A stretch of 64,000 nt of DNA from positions 186,001 through 250,000 of the forward strand of contig NZ_LFBV01000008.1 of assembly GCF_001905345.1 (NCBI RefSeq), read 5' to 3'. Below the pieces are notes generated by a model that saw nothing but the letters and a program-made list of their open reading frames with translations, was not told the origin of the DNA and searched no databases. Position numbers and translations under genes: made by a program. Shown in pieces: positions 1-7,803 of this stretch (the first letter of the stretch is position 1; every line of letters begins with the position of its first letter). Source of the DNA: Streptomyces uncialis (GTDB lineage Bacteria; Actinomycetota; Actinomycetes; Streptomycetales; Streptomycetaceae).

Positions 1-121
1 CCTGGGTGACAACGCAGGGTCCGGCCTTGACCACGGTCACGGGGACGACACGGTTGTTCTCGTCCCAGACCTGGGTCATGCCGAGCTTCTCGCCCAGGAT
101 GCCCTTGATCTGCTTGGTCAT
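1..121 (-). CDS. rplC: 50S ribosomal protein L3 (5' part only)
   Basis: Second gene of the S10 operon; L3 binds 23S rRNA near the peptidyl-transferase centre. Only the first 40 codons are inside the window. The N-terminus reads [20 protein letters not shown] and continues [16 protein letters not shown], the typical L3 start. The ATG lies 17 bp after the rpsJ stop, so the two are co-transcribed. The rest of the gene lies beyond the window edge. Confidence 0.95.
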   Translation of the reverse strand, partial: MTKQIKGILGEKLGMTQVWDENNRVVPVTVVKAGPCVVTQ

Positions 122-138
122 CTCGTTACACCGACCCC

Positions 139-447
139 TCAGAGCTTGATCTCGATGTCGACACCGGCCGGGAGGTCGAGTCGCATCAGAGAGTCAACGG
201 TCTTGGGCGTCGGGTCGAGGATGTCGATCAGGCGCTTGTGCGTGCGCATCTCGAAGTGCTCGCGAGAATCCTTGTACTTGTGCGGCGACTTGATGACGCA
301 GTACACGTTCTTCTCAGTGGGCAGCGGCACCGGGCCCGCGACCGACGCACCAGTACGCGTCACCGTCTCGACGATCTTCTTCGCCGAGGAATCGATGACC
401 TCGTGGTCGTAGGCCTTGAGCCGGATGCGGATCTTCTGTCCCGCCAT
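139..447 (-). CDS. rpsJ: 30S ribosomal protein S10
   Basis: First gene of the S10 ribosomal operon. S10 sits in the 30S head and, as NusE, also joins the transcription antitermination complex with NusB and NusG. The 102-residue product has the full family length and the motifs [51 protein letters not shown] and the C-terminal [11 protein letters not shown]. The ATG start is the only sensible one. A leader of several hundred bases precedes it and carries a hairpin shared with the rpsL leader. rplC follows at once. Confidence 0.98.
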   Translation of the reverse strand: MAGQKIRIRLKAYDHEVIDSSAKKIVETVTRTGASVAGPVPLPTEKNVYCVIKSPHKYKDSREHFEMRTHKRLIDILDPTPKTVDSLMRLDLPAGVDIEIKL

Positions 448-946
448 GGCTACTTGGTAGTCCTGTCTCTAGTGAACGCTCTGGAACCCGGGGGGCTGTG
501 AAGCGGTCCTCTTCTCCGACCCACGCGGTCGGGTGTGTCGCGGTCTCACCAACATGAATCTCCCTGGAAAAGGGAGTCCCTGCGAGAGACACGCGGTCAC
601 GGACCGCGGGCCGGGGATGAAAACCACCCACCGGGCGCCTGGCCGGCACCTCACTGACACTTCCCGAAAGATTCCCGTACGTCCGCCCCAGCGCTGCCCG
701 AAAAGGCAGATAAAGGCGACGAGTACTGTGGGACTCGCTTCCGGTCCTCCCGGCGGGAGGCGCGCAGCATCGATACTCAACCGAGCAACCCGGATAGTCT
801 GCCACACGGGCCCTCGCCCTGGCCAATCGAGCCGTAGAGGGTACCCCAGGTCACAGACGGCTACGCACGAGGACGCACCGGGTCACCGCCGGACCCGCAC
901 GGACGGCCCCTGACCAGCCCCTGAGCCGTCCGGAAGCCCGCTCCGG
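448..946 (-). promoter_or_regulatory. S10 operon leader and promoter region, no gene
   Basis: About 500 bp lie between rpsJ and the end of the next minus-strand gene. I see no credible coding region here; open frames are antisense or overlapping shadows with arginine/proline-rich composition. It must hold the S10 operon promoter and 5' leader. Visible structure includes the 25-nt motif at 516-540 and a small hairpin around 561-580 (CTCCC pairing with GGGAG). I could not assign -35/-10 boxes with confidence. Confidence 0.6.
516..540 (-). promoter_or_regulatory. Conserved leader hairpin shared by rpsJ and rpsL
   Basis: This 25-nt sequence, beginning CCGACCCACGCGGTCGGG on the plus strand, is identical to one at 21437-21461. 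In the transcript it folds as CCGACC-GCGTG-GGTCGG, preceded by CGACACAC. It lies about 70 nt upstream of the rpsJ ATG. An identical structured element ahead of two ribosomal operons suggests a shared RNA-level signal, for example an autoregulatory leader or processing site; that function is inferred. Confidence 0.6.
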
Positions 947-1711
947 TCAGAACCGGTCGACCTTCTCCCCATCGGGCACCCGGTAGCAGCCGGAGACCAC
1001 GGTGACGGAGAGCGCGGGCGGCTCGTTCCTCGCCAGATGGACCACGTTCACGCTGAACTTCCGCTCGTCGTGGTCGGCGGTCAGATTCAGGTTCTTGTTG
1101 CGGCTGGTGTCCCGCTCGTACTGGACGATCTTCCAGCCCTGCTCGGGCAGCCGCTCCCGCAGCCGCTCCATGACCCCGTCGAGCTGCTTGCCCGACGCGG
1201 GGGTGAGGCTCCAGGGGTGCCGCATCTGGAAATGGGTCTCCCGGTCCTGGCCGTCCCCGCACTCACCGACCCGGGGCCCCGGCTCGGTGACCTTGCCCTT
1301 CACCCCGATGAGGTCCAGCAGATCGCTGGAGACCTTCCGGGTGTCGCGGGTGGCGTCCTCGACGCCGCTGGTCCCCGCGGAGGGGACGGGGGCGTCGGTC
1401 TTTCCGGAGTCGTCCATGCCGCATCCAGTGATCGTGGTGAGTGCGAGTGCGAGGGCGGGCGCGAGTGCTCGCGCCCGCGGGGACCGGCGGAGCCGCGGGG
1501 TGCCGCCGGGCCGTGGGGTGCCGCCGGGCCGTGGGGTGCCGCCCGACCGGGGGCCGCTGCCGGGCTCGGCACTGCCGGGCCGGCGGGTGCTGCCGGTCCA
1601 GGGGCTGCCGCCGGGCCGCGTGCCGCCGACGGCCCGGCGGAGGCTGTCGGTCCGGCGGATGCTGGCGGCCCGGCGGGTGGTGTCGGCCCGGCGGAGGCTG
1701 TCAGTCCTCAA
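947..1711 (-). CDS. Putative lipoprotein with arginine/proline-rich N-terminal extension
   Basis: Function unknown. Residues 80-96 form an Arg-led hydrophobic stretch (RALAPALALALTTITG) ending in a lipobox with the modified Cys at residue 97, so the mature protein should be membrane-anchored and extracellular. The roughly 155-residue mature part has two further cysteines (GECGDG and SGCYRVPDGE). The reading frame opens with TTG at 1711, overlapping the stop of the DUF1023 gene by 11 bp, which suggests translational coupling. No ATG or GTG exists between that TTG and the lipobox. The first 80 residues are low-complexity (RRADTTRR-like units, then GGTPRP repeated) and may be partly untranslated. 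Last gene of a three-gene operon. Confidence 0.65.
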   Translation of the reverse strand: MRTDSLRRADTTRRAASIRRTDSLRRAVGGTRPGGSPWTGSTRRPGSAEPGSGPRSGGTPRPGGTPRPGGTPRLRRSPRARALAPALALALTTITGCGMDDSGKTDAPVPSAGTSGVEDATRDTRKVSSDLLDLIGVKGKVTEPGPRVGECGDGQDRETHFQMRHPWSLTPASGKQLDGVMERLRERLPEQGWKIVQYERDTSRNKNLNLTADHDERKFSVNVVHLARNEPPALSVTVVSGCYRVPDGEKVDRF

Positions 1712-3488
1712 GCTTCACGTTCCCGTGTTGTCCGGCGACGACCTGGGCCTGGTTCCACAGGCTGGTGGTGCCGGATTTCCAGTAGTCGCTGTGCCCCTCG
1801 GTGTCGGTGGTCATCTGATTGGCGCCGAACGCCTCGTCGCTGGGGATGAGCCATACCCCGCCGCCGAGCCGCCACTCGCTGCCGCCGTGACCGTAACGGC
1901 CGATGTCCGGCACCACGTCCCCGGGCGCCTCCTGGTTCCACACCCGGCCCTCGGGCACGTCCATCCGTTCGGCGGAGCCCACCTGGACCCCCGGGCTGCC
2001 CGCGAAGACCACGTCGTCGGCGTTCAGCTCGCCCTGCCGGGCGGCCGAGCCGATCAGCGTCGTGCCGTACGAGTGGCCGATCGCCGTGGTGTGCCCGGGT
2101 CCGTCGGCGGTCCGGGAGGCGTCGAGGCCGTCCAGGAACTGATTGAACGCGGGTGCCCCGTCATCGGCGTAGTGCCCGAACGGGGCGTCCTTGACGATGT
2201 CCTGCGGGGCGTCGTACCCGAGCCAGGTGACGGTGGAGACGGAACCGCCCTGGGCGGCGGTGCTGGCGTCCTGCCAGAGGTTGGTCATCCGGCCGATGTC
2301 CCCGCCGATGCTCCCCAGGTTGGACGTGGTGCCCGGCACGAACACCGCCGTGTGGTCGGCCGTGTCGGGGTTGCCGTTGGCGACGATCGCCCGGCCGTTC
2401 TCCTCGGCGCTGAAGCCCAGCAGATACGCCTCCGGCAGTCCGCCCACCCCGGTCGACGCGAACCGGTCCTCGATGCTCTCCATGCCCTTGATGGACTGCT
2501 TGAGCTGCGCGTACTCGTCGCCGTACTTCTTCTCCCACGCCATGTACTCGTCCGTCTGCACCTTGACCGGCATCCGTCCGCCGTTGATCCAGGTGTACCG
2601 CTCGGACGGTGGCGGCGGGATGGCGCCGAACGCCACCTGGTACTGCCCGTGCTTCTGGGCGAGCACCGTACGGTTCGCCTCGTCCCGGACATCGGCGGGC
2701 AGCCCGTCCAGCGCGCCCACGCTCGCCGGGTTCATCGCGAGGTAGGCGTCCCGCTGCTCGTCGTCCAGCCCCTTCCACCAGCGCGCGTTGTCCTCCGGCG
2801 AACCGCCCTTGGGCGGGTCCTTCAGCGTGTCCAGATACGGATCGGCCGCGCTCCGCACCCCGCCGGCGTCCGAGGCGGTGTCCGACCAGTCCCGCGCGGA
2901 CACGGTCAGATCGTCGTCGGCCTTGAGCGCGCGCAGTTTGGGCGCCCACTTCTGGTCGGCGGCCGTCGCCTCCTTGAGCGCGGTGGAGATCCGGTCGGCG
3001 ATGTCCTGGGCGAGGGCGGCGTACGGGTTGCGGCTGAGGTTCGCTGCCTGCCGCCCGAGGGCCTGCGCCTGCGGGGAGGTGAACCCTGCGGTCGATCCCC
3101 CGTCGGGTGTCTTCCCGTCGACCTTGTCCGGCCCCGGCGGATACGTCACGGACCCGTCCGGGTTCACGGTGAGCTTGTTGGCCCCGGCGTCCGCGAGCGC
3201 GGCGTCCAGCTTCTGCTTGGCGGCGGCCATGTCGAAGGCGAAGCCGTTCAGCGCGGTGCTGATCACCGCGCACTGGTTCTGCGTGTACTGGAAGTTCCGC
3301 TCGACTTCCTGGAGTTCGCCCTGCGCGGCCTTCGCGGCGTCGCCTTCCAGGGCTTTGCGCATCCCGGCGGCGACGGTGTTCGCGATGTGGTCCTTCGAGG
3401 TCTGTGCCATGTCCGCGAGGGCCCGGTAGCCGTCGGCGGCACCCTCGTACTCGGCGGGCTTCAGCGTCTTCAGGGTCTGGAGGTCCAC
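1701..3488 (-). CDS. Alpha/beta hydrolase, DUF1023 family
   Basis: A 595-residue protein. The first 200 residues are helical and charge-rich, resembling WXG100-like four-helix regions. The C-terminal third is a DUF1023 alpha/beta hydrolase: VFVPGTTSNLGSIGGD near 384, then the nucleophile elbow AIGHSYGTT with Ser473, followed by VVFAGSPGVQV and a late aspartate-rich PGDVVPDIGRYGHGGSEW segment. The substrate is unknown; lipase/esterase activity is inferred. The start is GTG, 7 bp after the upstream helical gene, and the downstream lipoprotein overlaps its 3' end. This helical protein/hydrolase/lipoprotein grouping hints at an envelope-associated function. No signal peptide is visible. Confidence 0.8.
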   Translation of the reverse strand: MDLQTLKTLKPAEYEGAADGYRALADMAQTSKDHIANTVAAGMRKALEGDAAKAAQGELQEVERNFQYTQNQCAVISTALNGFAFDMAAAKQKLDAALADAGANKLTVNPDGSVTYPPGPDKVDGKTPDGGSTAGFTSPQAQALGRQAANLSRNPYAALAQDIADRISTALKEATAADQKWAPKLRALKADDDLTVSARDWSDTASDAGGVRSAADPYLDTLKDPPKGGSPEDNARWWKGLDDEQRDAYLAMNPASVGALDGLPADVRDEANRTVLAQKHGQYQVAFGAIPPPPSERYTWINGGRMPVKVQTDEYMAWEKKYGDEYAQLKQSIKGMESIEDRFASTGVGGLPEAYLLGFSAEENGRAIVANGNPDTADHTAVFVPGTTSNLGSIGGDIGRMTNLWQDASTAAQGGSVSTVTWLGYDAPQDIVKDAPFGHYADDGAPAFNQFLDGLDASRTADGPGHTTAIGHSYGTTLIGSAARQGELNADDVVFAGSPGVQVGSAERMDVPEGRVWNQEAPGDVVPDIGRYGHGGSEWRLGGGVWLIPSDEAFGANQMTTDTEGHSDYWKSGTTSLWNQAQVVAGQHGNVKLED

Positions 3489-3495
3489 TCCCCCG

Positions 3496-3954
3496 TCACC
3501 GTCCCTTCGCCGGGTCGCCGCCGACGGCCTCGGTGTCGGCGTGCGCCCGCTTCAGCGCGTCGACCTCGGACTTCACGCCCTGGTCGGTGGTGAGCTGGTC
3601 GTGCCCGACCTGCTCCATGATCTTCTGAAGGCTCGCGCAGCGTTCCCCGACGGCCTCGGCGTACTTCTTCCACGAGGCGTGCACGTCCTTCTGCACGGCG
3701 GCGGTGAGACATCCGTCGGTCGCCCCCAGCCCGCTCTGCCCGTCCTCCAGCTTGCCTACCGCGGTGCTGACGCTGGTCCGCAGCGACCCGACCCCGTCGC
3801 CCGCCGCGATCCACGCCTTCTTGCTGGACTTCAGCCCCCCGGTGACGGCGCTGGGCCCCTCACCGGGTTCGACGGGCACCCCGTTGAGCTGCGTCCCCGT
3901 GGACTGCCGCTCGGCGACCCCCGCCTTGATCCGGTCCCACTCGTCCCACGCCAC
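3496..3954 (-). CDS. Hypothetical helical protein, partner of DUF1023 hydrolase
   Basis: A product of about 152 residues, predicted mostly helical and soluble, with no signal peptide or membrane segment. I do not recognise the family; size and position resemble the small WXG100-like partners of DUF1023 hydrolases. I chose the GTG at 3954 (VAWDEWDRIKAGV) over an in-frame ATG 16 codons earlier because a strong GGAGGGGGAGGG ribosome-binding sequence lies just upstream of it. First gene of the operon. Two cysteines are present (DGCLTAA and ERCASLQ). Confidence 0.6.
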   Translation of the reverse strand: MAWDEWDRIKAGVAERQSTGTQLNGVPVEPGEGPSAVTGGLKSSKKAWIAAGDGVGSLRTSVSTAVGKLEDGQSGLGATDGCLTAAVQKDVHASWKKYAEAVGERCASLQKIMEQVGHDQLTTDQGVKSEVDALKRAHADTEAVGGDPAKGR

Positions 3955-4177
3955 GCGAGCCCTCCCCCTCCACGGCAACGCACCACGGCCCTCGGACAGC
4001 ACGTCGCCATGGCCGGTTCTTGCCCCCGGACCTTACCGGTGAGGTCAACTCTCGGTGCCCATGGGCTACTTAGTTCACTTGAGTACGGGTACTCATGCGG
4101 GGCCGCTGCGCTGGGCTTGTTCGGGGGTGGGTGGCGCGGTGCGGTGGGTGGCGCGGTGCGGTGCGCGCACGAGGAAG

Positions 4178-4197
4178 GCCCCGTCGGGGACGGGGCC
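4178..4197 (-). terminator. Hairpin terminator after the DUF397 cluster
   Basis: GGCCCCGTC pairs with GACGGGGCC across a two-base loop, 22 bp after the last DUF397 stop. It is a short G+C stem without a U tract, as is usual in this genus. Just beyond it are short tandem units of GCGGTGGGTGGC. Confidence 0.6.
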
Positions 4198-4218
4198 GTT
4201 CGGGTGGCGCGGGTACGT

Positions 4219-4476
4219 TCAGCGGGACGCGGCGTACGGGACGAAGTCGGCCCAGGCGGTGCGGGTGAACCCTAGGCGGGGGCCGGAGGTGTCCTTGGAG
4301 TCCCGGACGAGTACGGCGTGGGGGGTGTCTGCGATCTCTATGCAGTCCTCGCCGTTGCTGCTGTCGCTATAGCTGCTCTTGAACCAGTCCAGCCCCACCT
4401 CGACGCAGTCGTTGACGTCGCTACTGCTGCTGTAGCTGGACTTGAACCACACCGGCTCGTCCTGTCCGTGGATCAC
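4219..4476 (-). CDS. DUF397 protein with duplicated N-terminal half
   Basis: Small acidic DUF397 protein, the type of partner found beside WhiJ-like XRE regulators. The family core is present: [20 protein letters not shown], then [26 protein letters not shown]. Unusually, the first module occurs twice in tandem ([20 protein letters not shown], then [20 protein letters not shown]), making this 85-residue copy longer than its two neighbours (69 residues each). It is the last gene of the XRE-DUF397-DUF397-DUF397 operon. Some XRE/DUF397 pairs are reported to behave like toxin-antitoxin or regulator-modulator pairs; the function here is inferred. Confidence 0.85.
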   Translation of the reverse strand: MIHGQDEPVWFKSSYSSSSDVNDCVEVGLDWFKSSYSDSSNGEDCIEIADTPHAVLVRDSKDTSGPRLGFTRTAWADFVPYAASR

Positions 4477-4488
4477 GAACCCTCCCGA

Positions 4489-4698
4489 TCAGCCTTCGGC
4501 GGTGTACGAGACGAAGTCCGCCCAGGTGGTCGGCGCGAAGCCCAAGCGCGGGCCGGAAGTGTTCTTGGAGTCCCGGACCAGTACGCCCCCGGGCAAGTCA
4601 GCGACCTCGACACAGTCACTAGGGTTGCTGCTGTCGCTATAGCTGCTCTTGAACCACATCAGCTCGACGTCGTGCCTGGTGACGCGCCTGCGGCTCAT
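4489..4698 (-). CDS. DUF397 domain protein (middle copy)
   Basis: 69 residues, single DUF397 module: [20 protein letters not shown] followed by [20 protein letters not shown] and a TTWADFVSYTAEG end. Its ATG overlaps the stop of the preceding DUF397 gene by 4 bp, indicating coupling. It is highly similar to the flanking copies, so the cluster arose by tandem duplication. Probably binds or modulates the XRE regulator encoded upstream (family-level inference). Confidence 0.88.
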   Translation of the reverse strand: MSRRRVTRHDVELMWFKSSYSDSSNPSDCVEVADLPGGVLVRDSKNTSGPRLGFAPTTWADFVSYTAEG

Positions 4699-4904
4699 GA
4701 CTCGGAGGCGTGCGAGACGAAGTCGGCCCAGGCATTGGGAGCGAAACCCAGCCGGGGCCCGGCTATGTTCTTCGAGTCACGAACCAGAACGGCCCCGGGG
4801 GCGGCAGCGACCTCGACGCATTCGCTCCCGTCGCTGCTGTCGCTGTAGCTGCTCTTGAACCACGTCACCTCGGACGAGATCCTGTTGACGGACTGGCGGC
4901 TCAT
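4695..4904 (-). CDS. DUF397 domain protein (first copy)
   Basis: 69 residues with the canonical DUF397 layout: [52 protein letters not shown]. The ATG overlaps the XRE stop codon in an ATGA arrangement, so translation is coupled to the regulator, the usual organisation of WhiJ-type regulators with their DUF397 partner. First of three tandem copies. Confidence 0.88.
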   Translation of the reverse strand: MSRQSVNRISSEVTWFKSSYSDSSDGSECVEVAAAPGAVLVRDSKNIAGPRLGFAPNAWADFVSHASES

Positions 4905-5770
4905 GTCACTCCCAGCAGGTCGCGAATGTAGTCCATGGACTCCCGAGGCTTGAGAGCCTGGGATCGGATCATGCCATACCTCAATTCCAGGATTCTGAGC
5001 TGCTTCGGATCACTCACCGGGCGCCCGCTGTAGGCACCCTCCGAACGGCCAACAGCAGAACCATCCGGAAATTTGAGGACCTGGATACTCCCATCGACTC
5101 CTGCATGCTCCTCGGTCCCGGTCGGCATCACCTGGATCGATACGCTCCGCAACTCGCCAACTTCCAACAAGCGTTCGAGCTGCTGGCGCAGTACCAGTCT
5201 GCCCCCGAGCGGCCGCTTGAGCGTGACCTCTTCCAAGACAAAACTCAGCGTCGGCGCCGGGGAACGTCCGAAGATCGCATGCCGAGCCAAGCGCGCAGCC
5301 ACGCCCCGCTCCACCTCCTCATGGGGATACGCCGGCTGCCGCATAGCAATGAGAGCCCGCGCATACTGCTCCGTCTGCAAGGTTCCGTGCAGACCATGAC
5401 TCCCGTAGGACAGAAGCTCGACAGCTTGCGCCTCCAGCTTGGCGAGCTTGCGGATCTTCTTCGGGTATCGAGCCTCCGTGAGGTCCTTCTTCAGGGCCGA
5501 GATCTTGCCACCGGCTCCAAGAACGGCATCCGCCTTGTCCAGGTACTCGGGCCGGGGGATACGAGCACCGCGTTCGACCTTGCGTACCAGGTCCTCGCCG
5601 TAGCCGATCCGGGCACCGAAGTCAGCGGCTCGCAGCCCGGCACCCTCGCGCCATGCCCTCATCTGGTTGCCCGCCATCTCCACGACCGGCGCGATCTCGT
5701 CCTCCGGGTCGACCTCCCAGCCGTCCTCGTCGCCCGCCGCTTCCGCCGCATCCGTTGTCCCGCTGTCCAC
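4901..5770 (-). CDS. XRE-family regulator with DUF5753 domain (WhiJ-like)
   Basis: A cytoplasmic DNA-binding protein of 289 residues. The N-terminal helix-turn-helix covers MRAWREGAGLRAADFGARIGYGEDLVRKVERGARIPRPEYL; the rest is the DUF5753 domain (ARALIAMRQP, FVLEEVTLKRPLGGRLVLRQQL, SIQVMPTGTEEHAGVDGS, LRILELRYGMIRSQALKPRES). I chose the GTG at 5770 because GGAGG lies 7 bp upstream; an in-frame ATG 30 codons earlier has no family support. Followed by three overlapping DUF397 genes. WhiJ-type proteins repress or tune development and secondary metabolism in Streptomyces; the targets here are unknown. Confidence 0.88.
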   Translation of the reverse strand: MDSGTTDAAEAAGDEDGWEVDPEDEIAPVVEMAGNQMRAWREGAGLRAADFGARIGYGEDLVRKVERGARIPRPEYLDKADAVLGAGGKISALKKDLTEARYPKKIRKLAKLEAQAVELLSYGSHGLHGTLQTEQYARALIAMRQPAYPHEEVERGVAARLARHAIFGRSPAPTLSFVLEEVTLKRPLGGRLVLRQQLERLLEVGELRSVSIQVMPTGTEEHAGVDGSIQVLKFPDGSAVGRSEGAYSGRPVSDPKQLRILELRYGMIRSQALKPRESMDYIRDLLGVT

Positions 5771-5960
5771 CCAGGCACCTCCGCCCGTACAGGTCCCGCT
5801 TCTCAGCCAACACAGCACATCAATAGGCCAGTTACCGTGCGTGCGGCCAACGTCACGCACAGGCTAAACGCAACCACTGACACGAGGTGGCGTGAACGGA
5901 GAAAGCGCTGTCCTCCGAGCAATTCTCATCGCCGGGCACCGGCAGCGGGTGACGGCCGAC

Positions 5961-6815
5961 CTATCGGTGTTCGAGGGAGGTCAAGGCATTCCCGATGACA
6001 CGACGGGCAGCAGCTCCCCGTACCGCACTTCCCGCCAAGCGACCAAAGGCCCGTACGTAGAGTTCGGCTTGGCTCGGCTGGGTCAGGGTGTGCGCGGCGT
6101 CCAGCGTGTCCACGTGGACACGCTCATCGTCGAACACGGTGAACGTGGCCATCGGCCAGACAGTGCGCTCCGCATCGAACGGGATGATGCCCAGAGCGAC
6201 GCTGGGTAGAGCCATGACGGTCAGGAGATGGCCGAGCTGGGCGGCCATGGTTTCGGTGTCAGCGACCCGGTGCCGCAGGACCGACTCCTCCAGCACGATC
6301 GAGAGGCGGTGGTTGCCCTCCCTGATGACCCGGTTCCGTTCCATGCGGGCAGCAACCGCCTCGCTCACGTCGTCCGGGGTACCCCGGAACGTGGCGATCG
6401 AGGAGAGGAGAGCCGTGGCGTACCCGGGAGTTTGGAAGAAGCCGGGGACGACATCGGAACAGTAGACACGGAACAGGACGGTCTGTCCGTACAGCGCCGC
6501 ACCGGACTCCTGCAAACGACGCAGCCCGGTGCGCTGGAGCCGTCGCCACTCGACGTGGGCCCCGGCGGACTGGCGGTTGGCCGCTACAAGGTCGGGTCCG
6601 TGTTCGGGCGTGCCGCAGGCGGCGCACCAAGCCCGGATGTCGGCGTCCGACGGTGCAGTTCGGGCGTTCTCGACTCGCGACGTCTTCGACTCGTGCCAGC
6701 CGCACCGTGCGGCCAGCTCGCGCCCCGAGATGCCGGCGTCCAGCCGTAATTCACGCAGCCGCGCGGCCAGGGCTTCGCGAGCCTGCCGAACGCTGGACGA
6801 GGGGTGTTCGGGCAA
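5961..6815 (-). CDS. XRE-family regulator with DUF5753 domain (second module)
   Basis: 284 residues. The helix-turn-helix lies in the first 65 (LRLDAGISGRELAARCGWHESKTSRVENART), then the DUF5753 region (VLFRVYCSDVVPGFFQTPGYATALL, RLSIVLEESVLRHRVAD, VALGIIPFDAERTVWPMATFTVFDDERVHVDTLDA). The start appears to be TTG at 6815, 18 bp after the stop of the DUF6879 gene, with only a distant GGAG, so expression probably depends on coupling. Unlike the neighbouring XRE gene it lies last in its operon and is paired with DUF6879 and an 84-residue protein rather than DUF397. Confidence 0.85.
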   Translation of the reverse strand: MPEHPSSSVRQAREALAARLRELRLDAGISGRELAARCGWHESKTSRVENARTAPSDADIRAWCAACGTPEHGPDLVAANRQSAGAHVEWRRLQRTGLRRLQESGAALYGQTVLFRVYCSDVVPGFFQTPGYATALLSSIATFRGTPDDVSEAVAARMERNRVIREGNHRLSIVLEESVLRHRVADTETMAAQLGHLLTVMALPSVALGIIPFDAERTVWPMATFTVFDDERVHVDTLDAAHTLTQPSQAELYVRAFGRLAGSAVRGAAARRVIGNALTSLEHR

Positions 6816-6833
6816 CGAGCCGGCCGTTCTCCG

Positions 6834-7349
6834 TCAGAGCTTGAATTGTTCGTGTGGAGTCGCGAGTTCCCACACCTTCTCGAATGCCGTCGCACAGAGC
6901 TGTGCGACGGCGGGCTCATCCATCATCTCGTCCTCGACCACGGCCCCGTCACCCGAGAAGTGGTGAACCCGCAGCAGGGCGCCGTCGAACAGCCAGAAGT
7001 CGTTCCCCGGCAGCGAGAGGCCGGTCGCCGCCCTCCGAGGCAGCCAACGGACCTGCTCACCAGCGGTCACGTTGGCGTGGGTGACGTAGTGCTCCCATCG
7101 GATGTACTCGCTCACCGGCTCCGAGACGATCCGGGCACGTCGGACGGTCACACCTCGGGCGACCGTGTCGGCGATCAACTGGTCGTACGGGTGCCACCAC
7201 GACGCCTGGTTCGCCCAGTCGATGCGCTCTCCACGTCGCCACGCCTCGAACCGCTCGGTGGCCGCGTAGGAGTCACGCATCTCCAGATGAACGGCGGACC
7301 GCTGGGTCGCACCGAGCAGTTCACCGAAGCTGGGCGCGTTCGACGGCAT
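6834..7349 (-). CDS. DUF6879 family protein
   Basis: A soluble protein of about 171 residues. Features seen are SFGELLGATQRSAVHLEMRD, a WANQASWWHPYDQLI segment, VSEPVSEYIRWEH, VRWLPRRAATGLSLPGNDFWLFDG and a C-terminal AVAQLCATAFEKVW, matching the DUF6879 family often found next to XRE/DUF5753 regulators. The biochemical role is unknown. GTG at 7352 and ATG at 7349 are adjacent; GGAGG sits 6 bp before the ATG, so I use the ATG. The gene overlaps the preceding 84-residue gene by 29 bp. Confidence 0.8.
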   Translation of the reverse strand: MPSNAPSFGELLGATQRSAVHLEMRDSYAATERFEAWRRGERIDWANQASWWHPYDQLIADTVARGVTVRRARIVSEPVSEYIRWEHYVTHANVTAGEQVRWLPRRAATGLSLPGNDFWLFDGALLRVHHFSGDGAVVEDEMMDEPAVAQLCATAFEKVWELATPHEQFKL

Positions 7350-7575
7350 CACATGCCTCCCTGATCACGGGGATCATCCGGGCCGGAATTCGGATGATCG
7401 CTTCGCTGGGCGGCACCGGCCCGTTCGCCGGGCTGGTCGCCTCGCACCGGGCATGTGTCTCCGAATCGGGCTTCCAGCCTTGGAGCAGGACCTCCTGCGC
7501 CTCTGTGTCAGCCCACGCTGTCGGGCAGTGGTCACGGTCGGTTTGGGGGTCGATTCCAATGAACTCCACGGACAT
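7321..7575 (-). CDS. Small hypothetical protein leading the DUF6879-XRE operon
   Basis: 84 residues starting MSVEFIGIDPQTDRDHCPTA and ending IRIPARMIPVIREACDAVER AQLR. I recognise this layout (VEFIGIDP near the start, WKP in the middle, IRIPARM near the end) as a small protein that accompanies XRE/DUF397 or DUF6879 modules in Streptomyces; its function is not known to me. The ATG has a good GGGAGG five bases upstream. The end overlaps the DUF6879 gene by 29 bp in another frame. It sits inside a much longer meaningless open frame and is easily missed. Confidence 0.7.
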   Translation of the reverse strand: MSVEFIGIDPQTDRDHCPTAWADTEAQEVLLQGWKPDSETHARCEATSPANGPVPPSEAIIRIPARMIPVIREACDAVERAQLR

Positions 7576-7803
7576 GCCAGCCTCCCGGCTTGGGCTCCTG
7601 CTTGGACTTGCATGAGTCTGCTGACCTGCGCCGAGGGTGTCAACAGCACTTACTTTCAGCGGAGTTGCTGCGCAAACCGGTGCAAGGTTGCGGAGTCGCG
7701 GGAGCCACATCCTCCAGTGTTTCTGCATGACGACTCGACCGAGCGGGACGGGGCTGATGTGACGTCGCAGAGCCACCGGTCGGCAGGGCCCAGGGCTTAT
7801 CCG

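Noticed and set aside
1002-3593. 863-codon plus-strand frame
   Set aside because: Covers the antisense of the lipoprotein and DUF1023 genes; no ribosome site or domain.
4003-4218. Minisatellite of GCGGTGGGTGGC units
   Set aside because: Only about two short imperfect units; not enough for a repeat call beyond the note in the terminator entry.
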